Origin: Flagellimonas hadalis
GTDB taxonomy: Bacteria; Bacteroidota; Bacteroidia; Flavobacteriales; Flavobacteriaceae
DNA length: 64,000 nt
Direction: 5' to 3'
NCBI RefSeq assembly: GCF_007785775.2
Contig: NZ_VNIK02000001.1
Coordinates: 291,844 to 355,843 of the forward strand
The notes below the pieces were generated by a model. That model was given only the letters and a program-made list of their open reading frames with translations, was not told the origin of the DNA and did no database searches. How positions within the stretch are numbered: position 1 is the stretch's first letter; the number at the start of each line of letters is the position of its first letter. The position numbers and the translations under genes are program-made. This document shows, one piece after another, positions 36,181 to 45,239 of the stretch.

Positions 36181-37299
36181 TTATAAATCCTTGCGGTAGG
36201 TACGTCTCCGCTTGTGTGTCATGGGATCAAAATGCTTCCACATCTGCCGAATGGCCACATTGTCCTCCAGTTCAGGTGTACGAATGCAGTTCACGATGCC
36301 CTTTTTGGTGAAGGTGTGGTAAAACTCGTTGAAGATAATGGCCGTGACCCCTTTGTTCTGATAGTCGGGGTGGATGCCGATCAGGTAAAAAATCACATCC
36401 TTGCTGTTCTTCCTAGCGTTCAATAAATGAAAAATGCCAGTAGGGAACAGTTTACCGTTCGCCTTTTGCAATGCTCTGGAAAAAGAGGGCATCACAATGG
36501 CAAAAGCCACCAAATTGTCATCCGAGTCCACTACAAATTTGATGTACTCCGGGTTGATGAAACTGATGTACTTTTTCTTGAAATACTCTTTTTGTACATC
36601 CGTGATCCGTACAAAAGAAGACAGTTTGGAGTAGGTTTCATTGAACAGGTCGAACATCTTGTCCACCCAGGGCATGATCTCCGAGCTCCTTTCAAAGTTC
36701 ATCTCCTTCAGCCCGTATCGCTTCTTTATCAAAAGGTTGGCCTTATAGAAAAACTGCGGATCTGCCTTTGCGGCCAAAAACTTGTTTTCCAGATATTCCT
36801 TTTCCTTTACAAAACCATGATGTTCATAATGTGACTGATAATAGGGATGGTTGTACCACGTGATCATGGTCCCGATATGGTCAAAACCTTCAATGAGCAC
36901 TCCCACCTTGTCCAAATTGGAGAAACCCACGGGCCCTTCCATATATTCCAATTGGTGTTGTTGGCCGATTTCCTTCACCTTGTCCAGCAACGCCTTGGAC
37001 ACTTCTAGGTCGTCCACAAAATCGAACCAACCGAAACGCATCTTTTTGAGGTTTTGGTCGTTCACCTCCAGCCAATTGATGATGGCAGCGATTCGCCCGA
37101 CTATTTTGTTGCCCCTGTAGGCCAAGAAAAAAGAAGCTTCGGCATTTTTGAACACGGGATTGATATCCTTGTCAAAGGAATCCATTTCATCCTTGATGAT
37201 GGGCGGCACCCAATATGGGGAACCTTTATAGAGCGAGAACGGGAATTTTACAAACTGCTTGAGGTCTGCTTTGGACCGGACCTGTTTTATGGTGACCAT
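36181..37299 (-). CDS. GNAT-superfamily acetyltransferase-like protein
   Basis: The 372-residue protein looks like a two-lobe GNAT. The N-terminal lobe (about 1-130) has FFLAYRGNKIVGRIAAIIN, a typical GNAT beta4. The C-terminal lobe (about 230-345) has motif A IGIHPDYQNKGVTAIIFNE, with the acetyl-CoA pyrophosphate-binding QNKGVT. The C-terminus is basic (KRRRTYRKDL). Similar proteins are common in flavobacteria and are often annotated only as N-acetyltransferase, sometimes wrongly as GTP cyclohydrolase. Substrate unknown. It probably shares a transcript with the DoxX gene. Confidence 0.8.
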   Translation of the reverse strand: MVTIKQVRSKADLKQFVKFPFSLYKGSPYWVPPIIKDEMDSFDKDINPVFKNAEASFFLAYRGNKIVGRIAAIINWLEVNDQNLKKMRFGWFDFVDDLEVSKALLDKVKEIGQQHQLEYMEGPVGFSNLDKVGVLIEGFDHIGTMITWYNHPYYQSHYEHHGFVKEKEYLENKFLAAKADPQFFYKANLLIKKRYGLKEMNFERSSEIMPWVDKMFDLFNETYSKLSSFVRITDVQKEYFKKKYISFINPEYIKFVVDSDDNLVAFAIVMPSFSRALQKANGKLFPTGIFHLLNARKNSKDVIFYLIGIHPDYQNKGVTAIIFNEFYHTFTKKGIVNCIRTPELEDNVAIRQMWKHFDPMTHKRRRTYRKDL

Positions 37300-37367
37300 A
37301 CATCAATTTTTGCAAAGCCAATAATAGGGAATATTGGTTACAGTAGAAAAAATGAAACAATCAAAAA

Positions 37368-38351
37368 TTAGAAATCGATATCATCTTTTTCTTTCTTTCT
37401 GTCTTTTTTGGATTTTCGCTTGTTGGCGTTCTTTTTGATGCTGCCATTTTGCCCGGAAGGTTGTTCGTCTATGGCCTTCATTTGATCTTTGTGGAAATCC
37501 AATCGATAGGAAAATCCCAATACGGCAAAAATGCGGGAAGGTGAATTCTTGAAGCCAGAACCCAAATGAAAATCGGCCTGAAAGTCAGGGTTGATGAGGC
37601 GGGCGACACCCGTCCTAAGAATAATATCGGAATAGCGGTCCCCCGAAATACCTTGACCTTCCACAAATATGCTCCATCTGGGATCTCTGAAGGCATGGGT
37701 CACGGAAAGGGCGTAGCGCCATTCCGGAAAATCCGTCCCAATCCGGTCATAGGCGATGTTGGAGATCAGCACCACCCTCGGGGACAATCTGCTTTGCGTA
37801 TTCACACCTCCTCTATACGAAAGACTGGGATCTCCTGGATAAAAAGGGTTATCGCCAAACAAGAAATTGGCCCCACCATACAGGGATACAGCCGGAATCA
37901 GGTTTTTCCATTGGAACACATTGTTGGCCCTCCAGCTATACAGGTTGGGCTTGTTGCGCTCCGGATTTTTATAGGGGTCGTACACCAAATATTTCAGGCC
38001 CAGACGGTTCCGTGAAAAATTGGTCAGGTTCCCTTCAATGCCAAAATCGGGATAGGTAATGTTCTGGCTCATGAAAGACCCTTCCAAATTGATTTCCAGT
38101 TCCTCGAAAAGCAATCCGTATCGAAGGGCGTAATCCGTCCCAAAAATATTGGAATCAGAGTTCAAATCCACATTGTCCTGCTGCTCATAGAAGAGCCCCA
38201 CCTCTGCCTGCGCCACGCCTTTGCCCACGGCATAGGCACTTACGGCCCTTCCCGGCCTATTGGAATTGATGACGTCCGTGTACTGTGCGCTGAGAAGCGT
38301 TGGGAGTAGAACAAAAAAGAAAATTGACCTTTGGGCAATGGAAAAATCCAT
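37368..38351 (-). CDS. Outer-membrane beta-barrel protein (transporter-like)
   Basis: The 327-residue protein has a signal peptide (about residues 1-22, ending LLSA), then beta-barrel sequence with alternating hydrophobic strands (VAQAEVGLFYEQQD, YALRYGLLFEELEINLEGS, YALSVTHAF) through about residue 275. The C-terminus is a charged Lys/Arg/Asp-rich tail (KKNANKRKSKKDRKKEKDD). The barrel resembles the phenol-degradation MetA-like or transporter family of outer-membrane proteins. No substrate can be assigned. The basic tail after a barrel is unusual and is noted as a finding. Confidence 0.75.
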   Translation of the reverse strand: MDFSIAQRSIFFFVLLPTLLSAQYTDVINSNRPGRAVSAYAVGKGVAQAEVGLFYEQQDNVDLNSDSNIFGTDYALRYGLLFEELEINLEGSFMSQNITYPDFGIEGNLTNFSRNRLGLKYLVYDPYKNPERNKPNLYSWRANNVFQWKNLIPAVSLYGGANFLFGDNPFYPGDPSLSYRGGVNTQSRLSPRVVLISNIAYDRIGTDFPEWRYALSVTHAFRDPRWSIFVEGQGISGDRYSDIILRTGVARLINPDFQADFHLGSGFKNSPSRIFAVLGFSYRLDFHKDQMKAIDEQPSGQNGSIKKNANKRKSKKDRKKEKDDIDF

Positions 38352-38409
38352 ATAACTGATTTTAATACTATTTTAAGATACGTTTCCGGGGTTTAGTGGA
38401 CCAACAGTG

Positions 38410-38417
38410 TAATTTTG
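38410..38417 (+). promoter_or_regulatory. -7 promoter box for DUF4834-YfhO-glycosyltransferase operon
   Basis: TAATTTTG matches TAnnTTTG and lies 19 bases before the ATG at 38437, heading four tightly packed genes. Confidence 0.6.
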
Positions 38418-38436
38418 TTACAATAACGAGAGCTAT

Positions 38437-38697
38437 ATGGTTTTACTACAAACGATTTTAATCATCATATTAGTATATTTTGGGTTGAAATTGCTCCTAA
38501 AATGGTTGGCCCCCAAATTGCTCAATTATGCGATCAAGAAAACCAGTGAACGATTTGGGCAGCAGTTTGGAGGTGCTCAGGATTTTAGCGGGGATAGGAC
38601 GCATGAAGGGGATACCACCATTGTCAAAAAGCCGTTCAGAAGATCTAACCCCTCAAAAAAAGTTGGAGAATACATAGATTTTGAAGAAATTGACTAA
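38437..38697 (+). CDS. DUF4834-family membrane protein
   Basis: The 86-residue protein has one N-terminal transmembrane helix (about residues 3-24), a basic amphipathic segment (about 30-42) and a polar tail with KPFRRSNPSKKVGEYIDFEEID, which matches the DUF4834 pattern of flavobacteria. Function unknown. It is the first gene of an operon with YfhO, a glycosyltransferase and a flippase, which suggests an envelope role. Confidence 0.8.
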   Translation: MVLLQTILIIILVYFGLKLLLKWLAPKLLNYAIKKTSERFGQQFGGAQDFSGDRTHEGDTTIVKKPFRRSNPSKKVGEYIDFEEID

Positions 38698-38721
38698 TAT
38701 TTGTCTTTTCAAAACCTATCC

Positions 38722-41157
38722 ATGAATCTCTCCCCAAAAGCCATTATCACCCATATTTGTGTAATCGGTTTGTTCGTCCTTGCCTCATTGCTCTATTTTT
38801 ATCCAGTGTTGCAGGGCAAGGCCATTTTCCAATCGGATATTGCCCAGTACAAGGGCATGGCCAAGGAACGGGATGCCTACAAGGAACTGACAGGGGAGGA
38901 GTCTTACTGGACCAACAGTGCGTTTGGCGGAATGCCCACCTATCAATTGGGGGCCAACTACCCGAACGATTATGTAAAAAAACTGGACCGCACCATCCGA
39001 TTTTTGCCCAGACCTGCGGATTATCTGTTTCTGTATTTTATTGGCTTTTATATTTTGCTGCTCTGCTTGAAGGTCGATTTTAGATTGGCGGCACTGGGGG
39101 CTTTGGCCTTTGGTTTTTCCACCTATCTCATCATCATTCTCGGTGTGGGACACAATGCGAAGGCACATGCACTCGGGTATATTCCCATGGTCTTGGGCGG
39201 GATTGTGCTTGTTTTCAGAAAGAAATACTTATTGGGGTTCATATTGACGGCTGTGGCCATGGCACTGGAAATCACTGCCAACCACTACCAAATGACCTAT
39301 TACTTTATGCTTCTGGTGTTGCTTCTGGGTCTTGTGCAACTCATTTATGCCATCAAGGAAAAGCAACTGAAACATTTTTTTGTTTCTGTGGGCATCTTGA
39401 TTCTGGCCGTTGTACTGGGTGTTGCCACCAATGCTACGGGGATTATGGCCACCAAGGAATATGCGGATTGGAGTACCAGGGGAAAATCGGAACTCACCAT
39501 CAACCCTGATGGCAGTCCAAAGGAAGCGACCAATGGTCTGGATAAGGAGTACATTACCCAATACAGTTACGGCATCGCGGAATCCCTCGACCTTTTTGCG
39601 CCCCGATTGTTCGGGGGAACAGGGCAAGAGAATTTAGGCAAGGATTCCAAAGTTTATCAATATTTTGTGGATCAAGGGCTGCCGCCCAGCCAGGCCCTCG
39701 AAGTGTCCGGGCTTTATCTGTACTGGGGCCCACATCCATTCTCCGGTCCTGCAGCACCGGCCTATATTGGGGCGATTATCGTGTTTTTATTCGTTCTTGG
39801 GCTGTTTTTGGTCAAGGGAAAGAAAAAATGGTGGTTGTTGGCAGGTGCATTGATGTCGCTTTTGCTTTCATGGGGTAAGAACTTCCCATTGCTCACGGAT
39901 TTCATGATCGACTATTTCCCGCTCTATAACAAATTCAGGGCGGTATCCTCAATCCAAGTGGTTTTGGAACTCTGTTTTCCCGCATTGGGAATTTTGGGGC
40001 TCAGGGAACTGTTCCGGTCAAATGTGGGTCAAAAGGAAAAAGTAGCAGCCTTGAAATGGAGTTTTGTCATCATCCTTGGATTGGTCGCTTTCCTCTTTTT
40101 GTTGATGGGCATTTTTGATTTTTCAGGGGCCAATGACGATCAATACCGTCAATATTTCGGCGATGCCGTATTGGAAATCCTCAAAAGCGATCGCAAAGCG
40201 GTTTATGTGAACGATACCCTACGATCTTTGATCTATGTGGTGCTGGCCGCGGCCACGCTATGGTTCTTTATCAAGGAAAAAATGGGAAGGAATGCCTTTG
40301 TCTTTCTATTGGGCGGATTGATCTTGTTCGATTTGGTGGGCGTGGACCGTCGCTATGTGAACGAGGATAATTTTGTGCGCCAACGTCAAATGAGCGAACC
40401 TTTTCAGGCCAGTCAGATAGACCAGATGATCCAGCAGGACGATTCCATTTTCAGGGTGTTCGATCCACAAGAAGGGATAAACGGGGCGCGTACCTCGTAT
40501 TTCCACAATTCCATTGGGGGCTATCATGCCGCCAAACCCCGCGCGCTTCAAAACCTGTTCGAGTACCATCTGTACCAAAACAACCTTCAGGTGCTGAATA
40601 TGCTCAACGTAAAATATATTATCCAGCAAGATGAAGAGGGCAATAGTTTTCCCGCCATCAACGACGATGCCAATGGGAACGTTTGGTTTGTTGAACAATT
40701 GATTCCGGTTTCCTCTGCCAATGAAGAAATTTTGAAGTTGAAGGATTTCAATTCCAAGACACAGGCCATTGTGAACACCAAAACCTATCCGAAGTTGACC
40801 AAACTCCGATACGAGGTGGATTCACTGGCCCAAATCGAGGTAGTGGATTATCGTCCCGATCATATCAAGTACCGTTCTTCCAACCCAAAGGATGGTTTTG
40901 CGGTCTTTTCGGAAATGCACTATCCCTCAGGGTGGTATGCCTATGTTGATGGAGAGGAACAACCGCACTACAAGGTGGATTATGCCTTGAGAGGGTTGAA
41001 GATACCTGCTGGAACGCATGAAATCGAGTTCAAGTTCCAGCCCAAAGTAGTTGAAACAGGCAGTCAAATTACCTTGATTTCCAGTATTTTATTGGGATTG
41101 GTCATTGTGGGCGGCATTGGTTATTCATTCGTGCCCAAAAAATCCAAGGACTCCTGA
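38722..41157 (+). CDS. YfhO-family membrane protein (glycosyltransferase-like)
   Basis: The 811-residue protein has about 12-13 transmembrane helices, including HICVIGLFVLASLLYFYP at the N-terminus, a large extracytoplasmic loop with QSDIAQYKG near residue 45, and a C-terminal soluble beta-rich domain with HYPSGWYAYVDGEEQPHYKV, the YfhO signature segment. YfhO proteins are GT-C-like and in Firmicutes help add sugars to teichoic or lipoteichoic acids. In flavobacteria the substrate is unknown. The ATG at 38722 is preferred to the TTG at 38701. The stop overlaps the next start by one base, so translation is coupled. Confidence 0.88.
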   Translation: MNLSPKAIITHICVIGLFVLASLLYFYPVLQGKAIFQSDIAQYKGMAKERDAYKELTGEESYWTNSAFGGMPTYQLGANYPNDYVKKLDRTIRFLPRPADYLFLYFIGFYILLLCLKVDFRLAALGALAFGFSTYLIIILGVGHNAKAHALGYIPMVLGGIVLVFRKKYLLGFILTAVAMALEITANHYQMTYYFMLLVLLLGLVQLIYAIKEKQLKHFFVSVGILILAVVLGVATNATGIMATKEYADWSTRGKSELTINPDGSPKEATNGLDKEYITQYSYGIAESLDLFAPRLFGGTGQENLGKDSKVYQYFVDQGLPPSQALEVSGLYLYWGPHPFSGPAAPAYIGAIIVFLFVLGLFLVKGKKKWWLLAGALMSLLLSWGKNFPLLTDFMIDYFPLYNKFRAVSSIQVVLELCFPALGILGLRELFRSNVGQKEKVAALKWSFVIILGLVAFLFLLMGIFDFSGANDDQYRQYFGDAVLEILKSDRKAVYVNDTLRSLIYVVLAAATLWFFIKEKMGRNAFVFLLGGLILFDLVGVDRRYVNEDNFVRQRQMSEPFQASQIDQMIQQDDSIFRVFDPQEGINGARTSYFHNSIGGYHAAKPRALQNLFEYHLYQNNLQVLNMLNVKYIIQQDEEGNSFPAINDDANGNVWFVEQLIPVSSANEEILKLKDFNSKTQAIVNTKTYPKLTKLRYEVDSLAQIEVVDYRPDHIKYRSSNPKDGFAVFSEMHYPSGWYAYVDGEEQPHYKVDYALRGLKIPAGTHEIEFKFQPKVVETGSQITLISSILLGLVIVGGIGYSFVPKKSKDS

Positions 41158-42425
41158 TGCGAAAGGTTTTGGTCATAGCATACTATTGGCCTCCAGCCGG
41201 GGGACCAGGAGTGCAGCGATGGCTAAAATTTGTAAAATATCTTCCGGAATTTGGGTTTGAACCGATAGTGTATGTCCCAAAAAATCCGAATTATCCCATT
41301 GTGGACGAAAAATTGATGGATGAAGTCCCCAAAGGCGTCAAAATCATCAAACAACCCATCAAGGAGCCTTATGGGTTGGCATCGCTGTTGTCCAAGAAAA
41401 AGACCAAGACCATCAGTTCGGGGATCATTCGAGAGAAAGACCCTTCCTTTTTGGAGAAATTGTTGCTGTGGATCCGTGGCAACTTTTTCATCCCCGACGC
41501 CCGTAAATTTTGGGTAAAACCATCGATTTCTTTTTTGGCAAAACTCATTGCTGACGAAGGCATCCAAACCATCATCACCACAGGACCGCCCCATAGCCTA
41601 CACATGATCGGAATGGGGTTGAAGAAAAAATATAATGTCCAATGGATTGCCGATTTTCGGGATCCCTGGACTTCCATTGGCTATCACAGCAAATTGCGTT
41701 TGACCCAATTTGCACACAAAAAACACTTAAAACTGGAAAAGGAAGTATTGGTTTCTGCGGATAAAGTGGTAGTGACCAGCCGTACGACCCAAAAGGAATT
41801 TGAGGCCATCACGCCCAAGCCCATCAAGGTGATCACCAACGGTTTTGATGATGAACTACGGCCTGTTGACTTGGACTCGGAATTCACGATTTCCTATATC
41901 GGGTCGTTGCTGACGGGGAGAAACCCTTTAGGGTTTTGGCAGGCTATCAGCGAAATGGTTCAAGAAAATGCTACGTTCCAAAAACTGGTAAAGATACAGT
42001 TGGCCGGAGTAGTGGGCGAGGAAGTCCTACAATCCATCAAGGATTTTGGTTTGGATGCCTATGTGGTGCAAATGGGTTATCTGTCCCATGAAGAGGTATT
42101 GGAAGTACAGCAAAAATCGCAGCTACTTTTGTTATTGGAAATAGATTCCGAAGAGACCAAAGGCATCATCCCAGGCAAACTTTTCGAGTACCTGAATGCG
42201 AAACGTCCCATTTTGGCCATCGGGCCCGACGGATGGGAAGCGGGCGACATGGTTTTGGAAGCACAAGCCGGTATGGTCTGTTCCCATGCCGATGTCACTT
42301 TGTTAAAAAATGTACTTTTGGATAGTTTCACACGCTATCAACAAGGGAATTTGGAATGTGGCTCTGTGGACATTGAAAAGTACCACCGAAGGGCGTTGAC
42401 GGAATCCTTGGCAAAATTTATCTAA
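41157..42425 (+). CDS. Family 4 glycosyltransferase
   Basis: The 422-residue protein has the GT-B fold of family GT4. The N-terminal Rossmann half opens with VLVIAYYWPPAGGPGVQRWLK, and the C-terminal half includes a sugar-nucleotide region EETKGIIPGKLFEYLNAKRP with the E-x7-E pattern (near residue 330). It transfers a sugar from an activated donor to a glycan or lipid. It overlaps YfhO by one base and the flippase by one base, so the three are translated together. A role in surface polysaccharide or glycolipid assembly is likely; the product is unknown. Confidence 0.9.
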   Translation: MRKVLVIAYYWPPAGGPGVQRWLKFVKYLPEFGFEPIVYVPKNPNYPIVDEKLMDEVPKGVKIIKQPIKEPYGLASLLSKKKTKTISSGIIREKDPSFLEKLLLWIRGNFFIPDARKFWVKPSISFLAKLIADEGIQTIITTGPPHSLHMIGMGLKKKYNVQWIADFRDPWTSIGYHSKLRLTQFAHKKHLKLEKEVLVSADKVVVTSRTTQKEFEAITPKPIKVITNGFDDELRPVDLDSEFTISYIGSLLTGRNPLGFWQAISEMVQENATFQKLVKIQLAGVVGEEVLQSIKDFGLDAYVVQMGYLSHEEVLEVQQKSQLLLLLEIDSEETKGIIPGKLFEYLNAKRPILAIGPDGWEAGDMVLEAQAGMVCSHADVTLLKNVLLDSFTRYQQGNLECGSVDIEKYHRRALTESLAKFI

Positions 42426-43885
42426 TGGGAATTGTTCTCAAACAATCAGTTCAGAACGTTGTGTACACGTATATCGGCTTTTTCATTGCCGCTATCAATA
42501 CACTTTTCCTCTACACGAAAATATTGCCCGATGCCTATTATGGTCTCGTCACGTTCATTTTAGCTTCGGGTGCCATTTTGATGCCGTTGATGGCCTTTGG
42601 GGTACACAATACCATGGTAAAATTTTATAGCAGTTGCCCCGAAGAGGAAAAAGATGGTTTTTTGACCCTCATGGTCCTAGCTCCATTATTTGGGGTGGTT
42701 CCTGTGGCATTGCTCATCCTGTTTGGTTATAATCCTTTGGGTGACCTAATTTCCAAGGTGAACCCTATCGTCAAGGACTATTTGTGGTACATCTTTTTGG
42801 TTGGGCTTTCCATGGCCTATTTTGAAGTGTTCAATGCCTGGTGCCGGGTACATATGAAATCTGTGTTCGGGAATTTCATGAAAGAGGTTTTTATCAGGGT
42901 AGGGGTGTCCATCTTGTTGGCCCTGTTTTATTTTGAGATGATATCCTTGGATACTTTTTTGAAGCTTTTGGTGGCTCTGCACCTGTTGCGGACAGTCATT
43001 ATCAAAATATATGCGTTTACGCTTCGGTATCCCAAATTGGATTTTCACTTTCCAAAGCATACTAGGGAAATACTGTACTATTCCCTTTTGATTATTCTGG
43101 GAGGTTCGGCCGCATTGATCTTATTGGAAATCGACAAGGTGATGCTGAACCAATTTGTCAGCATAGAAAATGTGGCGTATTACAGTGTGGCCGTCTATAT
43201 TGCCACGGTGATCATTGTCCCTTCGCGGGCGATGCACCAGATCACCTATCCCTTGACAGCGGAACTCTTGAATTTGGGTGATATGGCTGGGTTGAAGAAA
43301 CTGTACCAACGAAGTTCGCTGACCCTTTTTATCGCTTCGGGGATTTTGTTCGTGCTGATCATACTGAACCTGAACGACCTTTATCTATTGATCCCTGAAA
43401 ATTATAGGAGTGGCTTTGTCATCGTGTTTTTGATAGGTTTGGCCAAAGTGTTAGATTCCCTTTTGGGGAACAACAATTCCATTTTGTACAATTCGCACTA
43501 TTATAAGACGGTTTTGGTATTTGGGGTAGGGCTGGCCATCTTGACCATCGTGCTCAATTATTTGTTGATCCCCCGTATGGGACTGGAAGGTGCAGCACTG
43601 GCCAGTTTTGTATCGATTTTCATCTTCAATCTGGTAAAGCTTGTTTTTGTACAAATGAAATTTGGCATTCTTCCCTTCACCCAAGGAACTTTTAAAGTGT
43701 TGGCTGCATTGATGGTATTGTCAGTGCTGTTTTACTTTGTGCAGTTTCCTTTCCATCCCATTTTGAACATTATCCTAAAATCTGGACTGATCGTACTGAT
43801 GTATGCGGGGATTTTGTACCGTTTCAACATTTCGGAAGATGTATCCGGTCTGCTATCAAAATGGTTGAAAAAGAATGCCCCGTAG
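42425..43885 (+). CDS. Polysaccharide flippase (Wzx/MVF-like)
   Basis: The 486-residue protein has about 12-14 transmembrane helices in the pattern of the MOP-exporter superfamily: short polar ends, paired helices such as YGLVTFILASGAILMPLMAFG near the N-terminus and YNSHYYKTVLVFGVGLAIL near 360. It has no large soluble domain. These proteins move lipid-linked oligosaccharides across the inner membrane. It ends the operon that begins at 38437. A stem TGCCCCGT / ACGGGGCA at 43876-43908 spans the stop codon and may help end transcription, though it lacks a strong T run. Confidence 0.88.
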   Translation: MGIVLKQSVQNVVYTYIGFFIAAINTLFLYTKILPDAYYGLVTFILASGAILMPLMAFGVHNTMVKFYSSCPEEEKDGFLTLMVLAPLFGVVPVALLILFGYNPLGDLISKVNPIVKDYLWYIFLVGLSMAYFEVFNAWCRVHMKSVFGNFMKEVFIRVGVSILLALFYFEMISLDTFLKLLVALHLLRTVIIKIYAFTLRYPKLDFHFPKHTREILYYSLLIILGGSAALILLEIDKVMLNQFVSIENVAYYSVAVYIATVIIVPSRAMHQITYPLTAELLNLGDMAGLKKLYQRSSLTLFIASGILFVLIILNLNDLYLLIPENYRSGFVIVFLIGLAKVLDSLLGNNNSILYNSHYYKTVLVFGVGLAILTIVLNYLLIPRMGLEGAALASFVSIFIFNLVKLVFVQMKFGILPFTQGTFKVLAALMVLSVLFYFVQFPFHPILNIILKSGLIVLMYAGILYRFNISEDVSGLLSKWLKKNAP

Positions 43886-43935
43886 CGGATAAATCCAACC
43901 ACGGGGCAAACAACTAACCAACCTAAAAACTATTT

Positions 43936-45111
43936 TTAATTATTTCCTCTTGAGCTTCTGGAGGAAGATGTTCTGGCACTGCTACTTCTCGCTGTATTTC
44001 CAGAGCTTCTACTCACTGTGCTCCCAGAACTCCTGGATACTGATGTTCTCTTGGTATCATTTCCCCTGCTCACCGTTGGCCTACTGCTGGATGAACTCCT
44101 TGTTTCAGGCTTTTTGTAGGTGGTCGTGGATCGCGATACCGTTTTGCGTTCTGGGGTCGATGTGACCTTTCTTTGGGTAACGCTCCTTGTGTTGGGGGTG
44201 CGCTCCACCTGTTTTTGGGTCACTGTCCTGCTACTGTTCACATTGCTCCTTGAAGCACTGCTGCTGCGTTGCACAGTTCTTTGTGATGTAGCCTGCCTTT
44301 TCACATTATTGTTAGCATTGTTGGAACGAACGGCCGGGCTTCCATTTCGTTGGCTATTTTGGGCCACGGACCTATTACTTCTACCAGAGTCGGAACGTCT
44401 TACAGTGTTGTTGTCACGGACGGCGACCCTACTATCGTTTCGGTAAATGTTCTCCCTTCTGTAACGGTTATCGTTTCTATATACTTTTCCAACATGGGCA
44501 TAAGCTCTACGTACATTGTTTCTGTATGGGGCATAATAGGTGTATCGAACAGGGGCGTAGTATCTCCTGTAGGGTCTTGTGTACACATTACAGAACCCGA
44601 TTGCCGGTCTTATAAAGTACCTATGGTAAGGCATGTACACATAGTGCCTGTTATAGATGTTGATATATCCGTTATAGTGGCTGAAAACACCTCCATTGTA
44701 GTAAATATGCAATCCACCGATTCTGCGGACCCTACCGTTGTTATACCAAATGTCCACATTTCCTATTTGGGAAACACGTCCGTAATAGTCATAGAATATG
44801 GGAATGTTCTCTACTTGGATCACTGCACCATAGTCATCATATTGTACAAACGGGTTATAGTCGTAGCCAGAGTTGAAGGTGATGCCTACATTCCCAATCT
44901 GGGCACCGATTCCCACATTCACCCTGTTGTCCATGTAAAAGTCGAACTCACCATCGGGATAAACTGAAAAAGTTACCCCATCTTCCACAAAGATGAATGA
45001 GTTACCGTATCCACGGACAAAATTTGTCTCAATCGTGTTTTCTGTCTTTGCTGCTTGGATGTTTGGGATTCCAAGTGCAACCGCTGCTATTATGAGTACT
45101 AACTTTTTCAT
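43936..45111 (-). CDS. Secreted protein with Arg/Ser-rich C-terminal half
   Basis: The 391-residue protein has a signal peptide (about residues 1-20, ending NIQAA), a beta-repeat N-terminal half rich in Tyr, Gly and Asn (VNVGIGAQIGNVGITFNSG and similar short strands, about 45-165), a Tyr/Arg-rich stretch (YRRYYAPVRYTYYAPYR) and then about 200 residues that are almost only Ser, Arg, Thr, Asn and Val with short recurring words (SRSSG, RTVTQK, RSVTQRK). The C-terminal half has a very high positive charge and no predicted fold. I do not recognise a family. The ATG at 45111 (MKKLVLIIAAVALG) is chosen as the start of the signal peptide. Confidence 0.65.
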   Translation of the reverse strand: MKKLVLIIAAVALGIPNIQAAKTENTIETNFVRGYGNSFIFVEDGVTFSVYPDGEFDFYMDNRVNVGIGAQIGNVGITFNSGYDYNPFVQYDDYGAVIQVENIPIFYDYYGRVSQIGNVDIWYNNGRVRRIGGLHIYYNGGVFSHYNGYINIYNRHYVYMPYHRYFIRPAIGFCNVYTRPYRRYYAPVRYTYYAPYRNNVRRAYAHVGKVYRNDNRYRRENIYRNDSRVAVRDNNTVRRSDSGRSNRSVAQNSQRNGSPAVRSNNANNNVKRQATSQRTVQRSSSASRSNVNSSRTVTQKQVERTPNTRSVTQRKVTSTPERKTVSRSTTTYKKPETRSSSSSRPTVSRGNDTKRTSVSRSSGSTVSRSSGNTARSSSARTSSSRSSRGNN

Positions 45112-45192
45112 ATTACAAGGTTTTAAGTTCCAGATACAATTATTTGTATCCAACCAAGTAATATCAATCAGCGTGCCAAAAAAATGGATAAA

Positions 45193-45225
45193 ACTGCAAC
45201 CTTCTATTTATCAGAAAGTTGCAGT
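45193..45225 (-). terminator. Rho-independent terminator after OmpA gene
   Basis: Read on the minus strand, ACTGCAAC and GTTGCAGT form an eight-pair stem extended by TTCT/AGAA around a short loop, and TTTTAT follows. It lies 15 bases after the OmpA-family gene's stop and separates it from the Arg/Ser-rich gene. Confidence 0.85.
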
Positions 45226-45239
45226 CTGCTTAGGATGGT

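Noticed and set aside
43876..43908. Stem TGCCCCGT/ACGGGGCA across the flippase stop codon
   Set aside because: No T run on either strand follows the stem, so it is not called as a terminator.
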